This document shows, in pieces, positions 1 to 6,268 of a stretch of DNA of 6,388 nucleotides. This DNA is from Candidatus Gastranaerophilales bacterium (GTDB lineage: Bacteria > Cyanobacteriota > Vampirovibrionia > Gastranaerophilales > Gastranaerophilaceae), in NCBI GenBank assembly GCA_900772035.1, contig CAAGQE010000170.1, forward strand, positions 1 through 6,388, read 5' to 3'. Both the position numbers and the translations under genes were made by a program. Positions within the stretch are counted from its first letter, which is position 1. Each line of letters begins with the position of its first letter. The notes beneath the pieces are model-generated. The model was given only the letters and a program-made list of their open reading frames with translations. It was not told the DNA's origin and did not search any database.

Positions 1-587
1 CTAGTGTCGCAGCATTTCCGACTTTGGAACACGAACGTATCTTGGTAAAATTGTACAAACCGCCAAAGAAACTTGCCGAATACGGACTTACGGAATCGCA
101 GATTGAAGATATCAAAAACGCGCTGAATACGGCGGGCGTAATCCCCGTCTGCGGCTCATCTTTGAGCGGAAAAACGCACTTGATTTACTCGATTTTGGAA
201 GAATTGAATGTCGAAAACAAAAATTATATGACGATTGAATCTATCGCAAAATATAAACTCAAAGGGGTTCATCAGTCAGAACTCAACGAAAATATCGGAT
301 TTAACATTGATAAAGCGATGAGATTTATCGAGTTTCAAGACCCTGACGTTTTGTATTTTGAAAACATTACAACGAAAGAGGGATTGGATTACTTCAGTTC
401 ATTGGTTTTCAAGAATAAAACAATGCTTACCGAATTTTTGTCGGACAATATTGAAGACTTGCGAAAAAAACTTTCGTATCCCGATTTTGCGACATTTAAG
501 TCTGTAATTTCCTGTCTGATTTATATTCACGGCAAAGACGATATTGAAATCTTCAAGGGCGACAGTTTGAAACAGTATATTTTGTAG
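1..587 (+). CDS. Degenerate PilB/GspE-family secretion ATPase, 3' part of gene
   Basis: The reading frame is open to the window edge (first full codon at base 3), so this is the C-terminal 194 residues of a longer protein. The TTG at 24 is not a credible start, because the SVAAFPT just before it aligns with the RVSTLPT stretch of PilB/GspE ATPases, which power type IV pilus assembly or type II secretion at the inner membrane. Collinear family landmarks follow, numbered from the [17 protein letters not shown] (21-34), an intact Walker A GSSLSGKT (44-51), EELN (59-62), and [10 protein letters not shown] in the Walker B position (106-115). Key residues are missing. The Asp box IEDPVE reads IESIAK (71-76), the His-box STLHTND region reads TEFLSDN (136-142) with no histidine, and the zinc-binding CxxC segment and C-terminal domain are absent. 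Nucleotide binding is plausible and normal hydrolysis doubtful. It sits 7 bp upstream of yidD. It could be a regulatory paralogue or a decaying gene. Family call fairly sure, role unknown. Confidence 0.75.
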   Translation, partial: SVAAFPTLEHERILVKLYKPPKKLAEYGLTESQIEDIKNALNTAGVIPVCGSSLSGKTHLIYSILEELNVENKNYMTIESIAKYKLKGVHQSELNENIGFNIDKAMRFIEFQDPDVLYFENITTKEGLDYFSSLVFKNKTMLTEFLSDNIEDLRKKLSYPDFATFKSVISCLIYIHGKDDIEIFKGDSLKQYIL

Positions 588-594
588 GTTTAAA

Positions 595-804
595 ATGTTA
601 AAAAAGTTGGCATTATTAATAATAAAAATATATCAATTTTTTTCAAAATATACCCCCCGAACATGCAGGTTTTACCCGACATGCTCGGAATATACGAGAC
701 AAGCGATTGTTAAATACGGTTTTTGGAAAGGCAGCCGGCTCGGATTAAAACGAATTTGCCGCTGCCACCCTTTGAACGAGGGCGGCTACGACCCTGTTCC
801 GTAA
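595..804 (+). CDS. yidD: YidD, membrane protein insertion efficiency factor
   Basis: This 69-residue protein matches the YidD/UPF0161 family over its whole length. That family comprises small, membrane-associated proteins that help Sec/YidC-dependent insertion of inner-membrane proteins. Visible family marks are an amphipathic, hydrophobic N-terminal helix (residues 2-16), [10 protein letters not shown] (24-33), the [18 protein letters not shown] block (42-59) and the C-terminal GGYDPVP (63-69), with Cys24, Cys30, Cys55 and Cys57. The ATG lies 7 bp after the preceding stop. Its Shine-Dalgarno is weak (only TAGG about 10 bases upstream), so translation may be coupled to the ATPase gene. In many bacteria yidD lies between rnpA and yidC. 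Neither is next to it here, so the gene has been relocated. Identification is secure. Confidence 0.95.
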   Translation: MLKKLALLIIKIYQFFSKYTPRTCRFYPTCSEYTRQAIVKYGFWKGSRLGLKRICRCHPLNEGGYDPVP

Positions 805-832
805 TTTTTTACGAACACTAAATTTTGCATCA

Positions 833-840
833 GAGAGGAG
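833..840 (+). promoter_or_regulatory. Shine-Dalgarno site fixing the start at 846
   Basis: GAGAGGAG lies five bases before the ATG at 846. This selects that ATG over the in-frame TTG at 825, which lies upstream of the site. Confidence 0.8.
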
Positions 841-845
841 TTTCA

Positions 846-2039
846 ATGAAAAAATTTTTTGAGATTTTAAAGAAAATCATACGCATAGCAGCCGTTTTCA
901 TTTTATCCGTAATTATAATAATTGTAATTGTTTGCAGTATCAAAAGTGCGATTTACCGCGCCGAAGGATTTAAGTTTTCATCAGAATTAAAACAATATGA
1001 CAATTTCGCAGATAATGCATTTTTGTTAAACGATGACATCATAGTTGCAAACTTACAAAATTTTATAAGATTTTATGACACAAAAACATTAGATTTAAAG
1101 CCTGCTAAAAATATCTTAAAAATCAATGGAGATATTAACAGGAAAATTGAAAAATATGATGATAATAAAATAGCGGTTTATGAACAAATACCAAAAAATC
1201 CAAAACATAAGGAACGCGAATATAACAATGTTATCAAAATTATAGATGTTCCAACGGGCAAAGAATGCTTTCAATCACCTTTGATAGATGCTGAGTTTAT
1301 TAAATATATCGGCAACGATAAATTCGTTATTGCACACAAAATTTACGGTACAAATAATTATTATTTTGAAATCTATGATTTACGCACAAATAAATTTGCA
1401 AAAGATAAAATATTCAAATTGGACAAAAGAATTGATATTTTAGATATCGAAAAAATAAACGATAATGAAATTATCCTATATGGCAAAGATGCCCAAATCT
1501 ATCCTTTTGTAAAAGTGTATAACTTAAAAGAAAAGAAACTTTCTGATATCAAAGTTCCTAAGGAACGAATCAGATATGCAAATTCACCAATTATAAAAAT
1601 TGGTGAAGATAGGTTTTTAATTTCGTATTTTTGGTGGAATGATGATACAAGATATTTAATTGTAAATACGAAAGATTTGACCTCTCAAAAATTAGAAATT
1701 TTCAAAGACAACAAAACTCGACTAATGAATTGCCAACAACTTAAAGACGGAAGATTATTATTTTATGGGCTGGAAGCAAATAGCAAAATTGAAATTATCA
1801 TGTCATTTAAAAATATTTACCTGTATGACATTAAAACAGGTACTCTAAAACATGGAAACAAAAAGTTGCAAAAAGGCAGATTTGCAACACATACATTTTT
1901 TGCTCCGCCTTCTGTACTTTTACCTGATGGCAGAGTCGCCATTTTCGGCGGAGATATAAACTTGTGGACTTTGTTCTTTTCGTCAAACAGCAACGGATTG
2001 AGTAATCCGACAATAGAAATTATCAAAATCGAAGAATAA
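846..2039 (+). CDS. Membrane-anchored kelch/beta-propeller-like protein of unknown function
   Basis: The protein has 397 residues from the ATG at 846, chosen because AGAGGAG sits five bases before it; an in-frame TTG at 825 lacks such a site. A short basic N-terminus (KKFFEILKK) leads into one very hydrophobic segment (about residues 11-33, rich in Ile and Val), which looks like an uncleaved signal anchor, so the rest should be extracytoplasmic. The remainder is beta-rich with propeller-like units. DGRLLFYG (301-308), YLYDIKTGTL (about 326-335) and DGRVAIFGG (361-369) resemble the turn and Gly-Gly strand of kelch blades, and the earlier IRFYDTKTL and FEIYDLRTNKF fit the same fold. No catalytic motif is recognisable. 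The gene starts 41 bp after yidD with no visible terminator between, so the two may be co-transcribed. Its sequence is noticeably more A-rich than its neighbours. Kelch or WD-like ligand-binding scaffolds are the best structural guess; no function is assigned. Confidence 0.8.
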   Translation: MKKFFEILKKIIRIAAVFILSVIIIIVIVCSIKSAIYRAEGFKFSSELKQYDNFADNAFLLNDDIIVANLQNFIRFYDTKTLDLKPAKNILKINGDINRKIEKYDDNKIAVYEQIPKNPKHKEREYNNVIKIIDVPTGKECFQSPLIDAEFIKYIGNDKFVIAHKIYGTNNYYFEIYDLRTNKFAKDKIFKLDKRIDILDIEKINDNEIILYGKDAQIYPFVKVYNLKEKKLSDIKVPKERIRYANSPIIKIGEDRFLISYFWWNDDTRYLIVNTKDLTSQKLEIFKDNKTRLMNCQQLKDGRLLFYGLEANSKIEIIMSFKNIYLYDIKTGTLKHGNKKLQKGRFATHTFFAPPSVLLPDGRVAIFGGDINLWTLFFSSNSNGLSNPTIEIIKIEE

Positions 2040-2053
2040 ATCTGTCAAAAATA

Positions 2054-2083
2054 TGTTAAATCTTGATTTTTGTTAAATTCTGA
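2054..2083 (+). repeat. Two-copy direct repeat upstream of rplI promoter
   Basis: TGTTAAATCTTGA (2054-2066) and TGTTAAATTCTGA (2071-2083) match at 11 of 13 positions with a 17-base period. They end 11 bases before the predicted -35 box of rplI. This could be a pair of regulator sites or chance in AT-rich spacer DNA. Confidence 0.35.
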
Positions 2084-2093
2084 AAATTACTGA

Positions 2094-2122
2094 TAGACAA
2101 ATAGTTTTGTTTTTACTATGAT
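2094..2122 (+). promoter_or_regulatory. Predicted sigma-70-type promoter of rplI
   Basis: TAGACA (2094-2099, five of six to TTGACA) and TATGAT (2117-2122, five of six to TATAAT) are separated by exactly 17 bases. Initiation would fall near 2129, giving a leader of roughly 28 bases that contains the AAAGGAG site (2144-2150) before the rplI ATG. The site lies in the 118-bp spacer after the kelch-like gene, so rplI can be transcribed on its own. Confidence 0.6.
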
Positions 2123-2157
2123 TTTCTTACTTCTAAACATCACAAAGGAGAATTATA

Positions 2158-2676
2158 ATGGAAATCATTTTAACAAAAGACGTTCAAAATATCGGCGAAG
2201 CCGGCGACATCGTTAAAGTTAAAGACGGTTATGCAAGAAACTTCCTTCTCCCCCAAAATTTAGCAACAAAAGCTACTGCGGGTGCAATCGCTAACAGAGA
2301 AAAGAACCTTGCAAGAATTAAAGCAAAACAAGAAAAACTTCACCAAGAAGCACTTGCAGTTTGCGAAAAACTTACAAACTTCGGTACTATCGAAATCGCT
2401 GCAAAAGCAGGTGAAAGCGGAAAATTGTTCGGTACAATCACAACTAAGAGATTGGCTGAAGAAATCCTCGCAAAAGCAGGCGTTGAAGTTGACAGAAAAG
2501 AAATCACATTGAGTGCTCCTCTCAACAAATTGGGAACATTCGTTATGACAATCAAATTAACTTCAAAAGTTAAAGCTGAAATGAACGTAAACGTTGTTGC
2601 TTCAGAAATCATCAAAGAAGAAATCATTACTGAAGAAGATGCTAAAGAAGCAGCAAAAGAAGAAGCTGCTGAATAG
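2158..2676 (+). CDS. rplI: 50S ribosomal protein L9 (bL9)
   Basis: L9 binds 23S rRNA near the base of the L1 stalk and extends off the large subunit as a dumbbell. The N-terminal RNA-binding domain is textbook: MEIILTKDVQNIGEAGD, then VKDGYARNFLLPQ (residues 21-33). A long charged helix follows (about 45-75), then the C-terminal domain with GKLFGTITTKRLAEEI (about 88-103). At 172 residues it is longer than the E. coli protein (about 149). The extra is an acidic, Ala/Glu-rich tail ending in AKEAAKEEAAE, likely flexible. AAAGGAG lies seven bases before the ATG. The gene stands alone here, with its own promoter upstream and terminator downstream, not next to rpsF, ssb and rpsR as in many genomes. 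Identification is secure. Confidence 0.97.
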   Translation: MEIILTKDVQNIGEAGDIVKVKDGYARNFLLPQNLATKATAGAIANREKNLARIKAKQEKLHQEALAVCEKLTNFGTIEIAAKAGESGKLFGTITTKRLAEEILAKAGVEVDRKEITLSAPLNKLGTFVMTIKLTSKVKAEMNVNVVASEIIKEEIITEEDAKEAAKEEAAE

Positions 2677-2702
2677 TCAGAGTTTTTTCAGACAAAAATT
2701 TA

Positions 2703-2732
2703 AGAGTTGGTCAAATGACCAACTCTATTTTT
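2703..2732. terminator. Bidirectional intrinsic terminator between convergent genes
   Basis: AGAGTTGGTC (2703-2712) pairs perfectly with GACCAACTCT (2717-2726) around the four-base loop AAAT. On the plus strand the stem is followed by ATTTTTA, ending rplI 27 bp after its stop. On the minus strand it is followed by TTAAATTTTTG, ending the ABC exporter transcript, whose stop is at 2763. One hairpin therefore serves both convergent transcripts. Confidence 0.88.
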
Positions 2733-2762
2733 ATGCATAAATCAAAATCAAAAATTCTTAAA

Positions 2763-4574
2763 TCAGTCCTCGTTGTGAACGTTGGAAAGCTCGACAAATT
2801 TAGCGAAGTCCGCATATTTTGCGGTCAGATTATCAAACGTATCTATATCAACGATTTTGCCCTTATCCATATAGATAATTTTGTCGCAAAGGGTCAATGT
2901 ACTTAATCTGTGAGATACCGCAATCATTGTCATTTTGCCTTTCTTTTCGGCAAGAATGTCCATAATTTCATGTTCTGTCGCAACGTCTAACGAGGATGTG
3001 GCTTCATCAAAAATTAAAAGTTCAGGATTTCTGTAAAACGCTCTAGCGATGCCTATTCTTTGTTTTTGACCTTGTGAAATCCCCGTACCGTCACGATTGA
3101 TAAACGTATTCAAACCGTTGGGCATAGCAGCCATTTGGTCGTACAATTTCGCTTCGCGAAGCGCATTATGCACCTTGTTTTCGTCGATTTTGTCATCCGG
3201 AATACCCCAAGCGATATTTTTTGTCAAAGAACCAAGCACGGTATTTGTATTTTGAGACACATAGCCGATGATGTTCTGATACGACTTGATGTTTTCGGGA
3301 ACGAGTTTAACCCCGTCGATAGTGATTTCACCGCCGCCGAGCAAAAGCCCCGTAAGGCAGTCGACCAAAGTCGTTTTTCCCGCACCCGAAATCCCGATAA
3401 TTCCGATATATTCACCTTTTTTGATATCGAAATTCAACCCGTCCAATACATTGTTCTTTTTATCGTAAGAGTAGGACAAATTCGTCACAGAAATTTTGTC
3501 TTTAAACGAAATTCTGTCAGCCGAAGTCTCGCTGATATAATCCTTGTACTGCTTGTAAGAATCATACAGTTCAAAGATTTTCGGCGGATATTCTCTATAC
3601 ATATCCATATAATTTATGCAAACCTGACTTTTGTACATAAGGGGCAAAATTCTGAACAAGCAGATTGCAACAACACCAAAGGCAATAATGACCTGTTCTT
3701 TGCTCGAACCGTAAGATTGGAAAATGCCGACAAACAGAATAATTACGGTCAAAACGAAAATAATTTCGATAACATACTGGGGAATTATCGGCAAAAGATT
3801 TATCTTTTCTGTCAAAGGCACCAATTTTTTGGAAATTTTTTCATAGACATTGAAGAAGAAATTTTCCGAACTTGTGATTTTTATTTCCTTCAAACAACGC
3901 AAGCTGGAAAGCAGCGTGTCGTAAGGACCTTGTTCAAGTTTATATTTTTCGTCGGCATAATTTTTAGCCATTTTGAAAATAATTTTGTTTTGCAAAGATG
4001 CCGAAACGGTGAAAAATATTGCCGCAAGCAAGGAATATTGCGGAAGCAAATAAATCATCCACGCGAAAATCAAACCGACTACGAGAGTGTTTGTCGTAAA
4101 AACGATTACCCTAAACACAAATTGGTCGAAAACATTATCAACAACCGCCGACATAGAGAAGAACTTTTCGCTGTCTGCATCTTTAACATTTTGCTCAAAC
4201 GGAGAATACAAATACATTCTCATAAACATCAACTTGATGTCCAAAGCCCATTGTTTAAGGAGTTTGTTTTGCCAATACATAATGAAAATCCCGTAAATGT
4301 TCTTTGAAACAATCATTATGATTAAAGCCCAAGCCGCAAATTCAAAAACCTGTTTTTCACCTGACAAATGAAAAATCTGTTGCGCCGCTCTCAAAAAGAA
4401 ATTGTTCATCATCGCTGACGGATCAATTACCATAATCAAGAAGGGCAAAATTATGGCGACACTTGCAAATTCAAACAAACTGGTCAAGAAGGTGTATACC
4501 CCCATAAGCCAAAGTTGCTTTTCATGTCCTTTGCCGAAATATTTTAAAAATTTTATAAAAGTTGAATAAAACAC
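2763..4574 (-). CDS. ABC exporter, fused permease and ATPase, PglK/MsbA-like
   Basis: This is a 603-residue half-transporter with an N-terminal membrane domain and a C-terminal ATPase, expected to work as an inner-membrane homodimer. Hydrophobic segments fall at about residues 21-50, 78-101, 151-190 (two helices), 264-286 and 295-314, giving six helices. The ATPase is complete: Walker A GISGAGKT (394-401), Q-loop Gln441 in YVSQN, signature ISQGQKQR (499-506), Walker B LLIFDE (519-524) with catalytic Glu, D-loop SSLD and switch His555 in VSHR. The signature reads ISQGQ rather than LSGGQ. The GTG at 4574 is preferred because AAGGGGT lies seven bases before it. A GTG at 4604 would add ten residues but has no ribosome binding site and sits two bases after the upstream stop. 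Family resemblance points to lipid-linked oligosaccharide flippases (PglK) or lipid A-type exporters (MsbA), but the substrate cannot be read from sequence. It lies 32 bp downstream of the HEAT-like gene, probably in one transcript. Confidence 0.9.
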   Translation of the reverse strand: MFYSTFIKFLKYFGKGHEKQLWLMGVYTFLTSLFEFASVAIILPFLIMVIDPSAMMNNFFLRAAQQIFHLSGEKQVFEFAAWALIIMIVSKNIYGIFIMYWQNKLLKQWALDIKLMFMRMYLYSPFEQNVKDADSEKFFSMSAVVDNVFDQFVFRVIVFTTNTLVVGLIFAWMIYLLPQYSLLAAIFFTVSASLQNKIIFKMAKNYADEKYKLEQGPYDTLLSSLRCLKEIKITSSENFFFNVYEKISKKLVPLTEKINLLPIIPQYVIEIIFVLTVIILFVGIFQSYGSSKEQVIIAFGVVAICLFRILPLMYKSQVCINYMDMYREYPPKIFELYDSYKQYKDYISETSADRISFKDKISVTNLSYSYDKKNNVLDGLNFDIKKGEYIGIIGISGAGKTTLVDCLTGLLLGGGEITIDGVKLVPENIKSYQNIIGYVSQNTNTVLGSLTKNIAWGIPDDKIDENKVHNALREAKLYDQMAAMPNGLNTFINRDGTGISQGQKQRIGIARAFYRNPELLIFDEATSSLDVATEHEIMDILAEKKGKMTMIAVSHRLSTLTLCDKIIYMDKGKIVDIDTFDNLTAKYADFAKFVELSNVHNED

Positions 4575-4580
4575 TTGAAT

Positions 4581-4587
4581 ACCCCTT
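4581..4587 (-). promoter_or_regulatory. Shine-Dalgarno site fixing the exporter start at 4574
   Basis: On the minus strand AAGGGGT lies seven bases upstream of the GTG at 4574. The alternative GTG at 4604 has no such site, so this sequence decides the start of the exporter. Confidence 0.7.
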
Positions 4588-4606
4588 AACCAGAAGTATA
4601 TCACAT

Positions 4607-5314
4607 TCAGCGCAATTTTGAAAATACGTAAGGATTTTCGTCGTTTTTCAAAATATCTTTGTATTTTTCAAATCCGTCAACACGCGCCAAAATCTTCGCA
4701 ACTTTTTCTCTTATCGTATAGTCGGAATGAGAGTGATAACGAGCAATTACCTCGCCAAAAGCCAAATCATTTTGACAAAAATCAGCAATCTCCGCCAAAG
4801 TTTCCAAATACCAATACAACTTAAAAGTCTGCTTGATAATTTCATGGTTTGAAAGCGCCTCGACGTCCTCTTTTTCCTCATCAATATCCAAAATTCTTTG
4901 GAGCAATTCTTTTTTTACAGACTCCAAATCAGGAACGAACTTTATAACCTCAAGAATGTTTCTCGCAACCGTCGGAATAATATCGTTCAAACCGTTCATA
5001 AGGATTTCTCGGATTTCTTCCCCTGCAAAAAAATCTCTCATTTCTTCATTTTTCAAAAAGTCATTAATTTTTGCAGAACAAATTTCCCTAACGGGTCCCG
5101 ATTGTCCCGTCAAAACAGAAACAAGGATTTTTGCCTCTTCTTTTGATGAAATATCTTGCAACTTTATAAGACAAACCTGCTTTTTGATGTCGTCATCAGA
5201 TTGCAAAACTTTCAAGATTTGCTCTTTTGAAAACTTATCATCAAACAAATCATAAGCCAAATTCATCTCGTTTGGGGTATAAAGCACAAAGTATTCTTTT
5301 TCGTTCTTTTCCAT
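4607..5314 (-). CDS. HEAT-repeat-like helical protein, function unknown
   Basis: This is a 235-residue soluble, acidic, apparently all-helical protein with no signal peptide or membrane segment. Several helix pairs carry HEAT-like spacing with Pro/Val-Arg starts and hydrophobic ladders: KKQVCLIKLQDI (45-56 region), GPVREICSAKINDFL (73-87), IPTVARNILEVIKFVP (113-128) and YTIREKVAKILARVDGFEKY (199-218). Such solenoids are usually protein-binding scaffolds, and no enzyme motif is visible. The ATG at 5314 has no Shine-Dalgarno site. A TATAAA box ends eight bases upstream of it, so the message may be leaderless. The gene begins just past the rpsI terminator and ends 32 bp before the exporter start, so it is probably co-transcribed with the exporter and may assist or regulate it; that link is inferred from position only. 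The repeat assignment is by eye and moderate. Confidence 0.75.
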   Translation of the reverse strand: MEKNEKEYFVLYTPNEMNLAYDLFDDKFSKEQILKVLQSDDDIKKQVCLIKLQDISSKEEAKILVSVLTGQSGPVREICSAKINDFLKNEEMRDFFAGEEIREILMNGLNDIIPTVARNILEVIKFVPDLESVKKELLQRILDIDEEKEDVEALSNHEIIKQTFKLYWYLETLAEIADFCQNDLAFGEVIARYHSHSDYTIREKVAKILARVDGFEKYKDILKNDENPYVFSKLR

Positions 5315-5322
5315 AAAACAAT

Positions 5323-5328
5323 TTTATA
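5323..5328 (-). promoter_or_regulatory. Possible -10 box for HEAT-like gene and ABC exporter
   Basis: TATAAA on the minus strand (five of six to TATAAT) ends eight bases before the ATG at 5314, which would put the transcript start at or within a base or two of the start codon. There is no good -35 box: the 15-18 bases upstream run into the T-rich tail of the rpsI terminator. Tentative. Confidence 0.4.
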
Positions 5329-5345
5329 TAAAAAATAAAATAAGA

Positions 5346-5371
5346 AAAACCCCTCTTGAATGAGGGGTTTT
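5346..5371 (-). terminator. Intrinsic terminator of the rplM-rpsI operon
   Basis: AAAACCCCTC (5346-5355) and GAGGGGTTTT (5362-5371) form a perfect 10-bp stem around a six-base loop. Read on the minus strand, the stem starts 22 bases after the rpsI stop and is followed by a long T-rich tail (TCTTATTTTATTTTTT). The plus-strand side has only TTTTCG, so it acts mainly leftward. Confidence 0.9.
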
Positions 5372-5393
5372 CGTTCTGTTGTAAAAATACGAA

Positions 5394-5789
5394 TTAACGT
5401 TTTGAGAATTGGAATCTTTTTCTTGCTCTCTTACGACCGTATTTTTTACGTTCTTTTTCACGTGCATCACGTGTCAACAAACCTTCTGCTTTCAAAACAG
5501 GTCTGAGTTCTTCGTTGTATTCAACGAGCGCTCTTGCAATACCGTGTCTGATAGCGCCTGATTGTGATGAAACACCGCCGCCGACAGCCTTAACTCTAAC
5601 GTCGAAGTTAGCTTGGTTGTCAGTAAGAGCCAACGGTCTGAAAATCATCATTTCAAGTGCCGGTCTGTTTCCGATGTATGCAGCCAATGTTTTGCCGTTT
5701 ACAAATACACGACCTTTACCTTTAACAAGTTTTACAACTGCTGTTGAGGTCTTTCTTCTGCCTGTTGCAGTATACATTTTTTCAGCCAT
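5394..5789 (-). CDS. rpsI: 30S ribosomal protein S9 (uS9)
   Basis: S9 sits in the head of the small subunit, and its C-terminal tail reaches the P-site tRNA anticodon stem. The 131-residue protein shows the family core: [14 protein letters not shown] (6-19), GRVFVNGK (26-33), the glycine-rich [20 protein letters not shown] (69-88), [21 protein letters not shown] (104-124) and the invariant terminal SKR (129-131). The ATG at 5789 shares its A with the final base of the rplM TAA stop (TAATG). AAGGAGG, located inside the end of rplM, lies seven bases upstream, so translation is probably coupled to L13. This is the conserved rplM-rpsI pair found in most bacteria. Identification is secure. Confidence 0.97.
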   Translation of the reverse strand: MAEKMYTATGRRKTSTAVVKLVKGKGRVFVNGKTLAAYIGNRPALEMMIFRPLALTDNQANFDVRVKAVGGGVSSQSGAIRHGIARALVEYNEELRPVLKAEGLLTRDAREKERKKYGRKRARKRFQFSKR

Positions 5790-6229
5790 TATTTAACCTC
5801 CTTGTCATCGAGTAAAATCGGGTTTTGTGCTTGGTGCGGGTGATTAGGTCCTGCATAAACTTTGAGTTTGTTGAATTGTTCTTGACCCAAAGTATTGTGA
5901 GGCAACATACCTTTAACAGCTTTTTCGATTACTGCGCAAGGATTTTTAGCTTGCAAATCTTTGTAAGCAACAGCCTTGAATCCTCCCGGATAACCGGTGT
6001 GAGAATAATACATCTTATCTGTTTCTTTATTGCCTGTAACAACTACTTTTTCAGCATTGATTACTACAATAAAATCTCCCGTATCAACGTGTGGCGTGAA
6101 TTGGGGTTTGTGCTTTCCTCTAAGCATGTTTGCAGCAAGGGTAGCCAATCTGCCGAGGGTTTTGCCTTCAGCGTCGATAACGTACCACTTTCTTTCAACT
6201 TCCAGAGGTTTAGCTGAGTAAGTTTTCAT
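5789..6229 (-). CDS. rplM: 50S ribosomal protein L13 (uL13)
   Basis: L13 is an early-assembling 23S rRNA-binding protein of the large subunit. The 146-residue product is of usual length and carries family landmarks: [27 protein letters not shown] (15-41), the [21 protein letters not shown] segment (45-62), [12 protein letters not shown] (74-85), [12 protein letters not shown] (104-115) and [16 protein letters not shown] (122-137). GGAG (6237-6240) lies seven bases before the ATG. The gene heads the pair with rpsI. Upstream, an unidentified gene ends 39 bp away with no terminator between, so rplM may be transcribed from further right. No r-protein-binding leader structure is apparent in the short spacer. 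Identification is secure. Confidence 0.97.
   Translation of the reverse strand: MKTYSAKPLEVERKWYVIDAEGKTLGRLATLAANMLRGKHKPQFTPHVDTGDFIVVINAEKVVVTGNKETDKMYYSHTGYPGGFKAVAYKDLQAKNPCAVIEKAVKGMLPHNTLGQEQFNKLKVYAGPNHPHQAQNPILLDDKEVK
5797..5803 (-). promoter_or_regulatory. Shine-Dalgarno site of rpsI inside rplM
   Basis: AAGGAGG on the minus strand lies within the last codons of rplM, seven bases before the rpsI ATG. Together with the TAATG overlap it supports termination-reinitiation from L13 to S9. Confidence 0.85.
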
Positions 6230-6268
6230 TTGCCATCTCCATATTTATATTTTTGTCATATATAACTT

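Noticed and set aside
24..26. TTG at 24 as the start of the ATPase-like gene
   Set aside because: The frame is open to the edge, and the residues before it (SVAAFPT) align with a conserved segment of the family, so the gene begins outside the window.
825..827. TTG at 825 as the start of the kelch-like gene
   Set aside because: The strong AGAGGAG site lies downstream of it and five bases before the ATG at 846.
2340..2627. A 95-codon open frame on the minus strand within rplI
   Set aside because: It is antisense to L9, whose codons fully explain the open frame.
3135..4307. A 390-codon open frame on the plus strand opposite the ABC exporter
   Set aside because: It is fully antisense to a gene with complete ABC motifs, its translation shows no family pattern and is rich in Phe, Arg and Asn as expected from a shadow frame, and no Shine-Dalgarno or promoter supports it.
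5825..6217. A 130-codon open frame on the plus strand opposite rplM
   Set aside because: It is the antisense shadow of a well conserved ribosomal gene, with no initiation signal.
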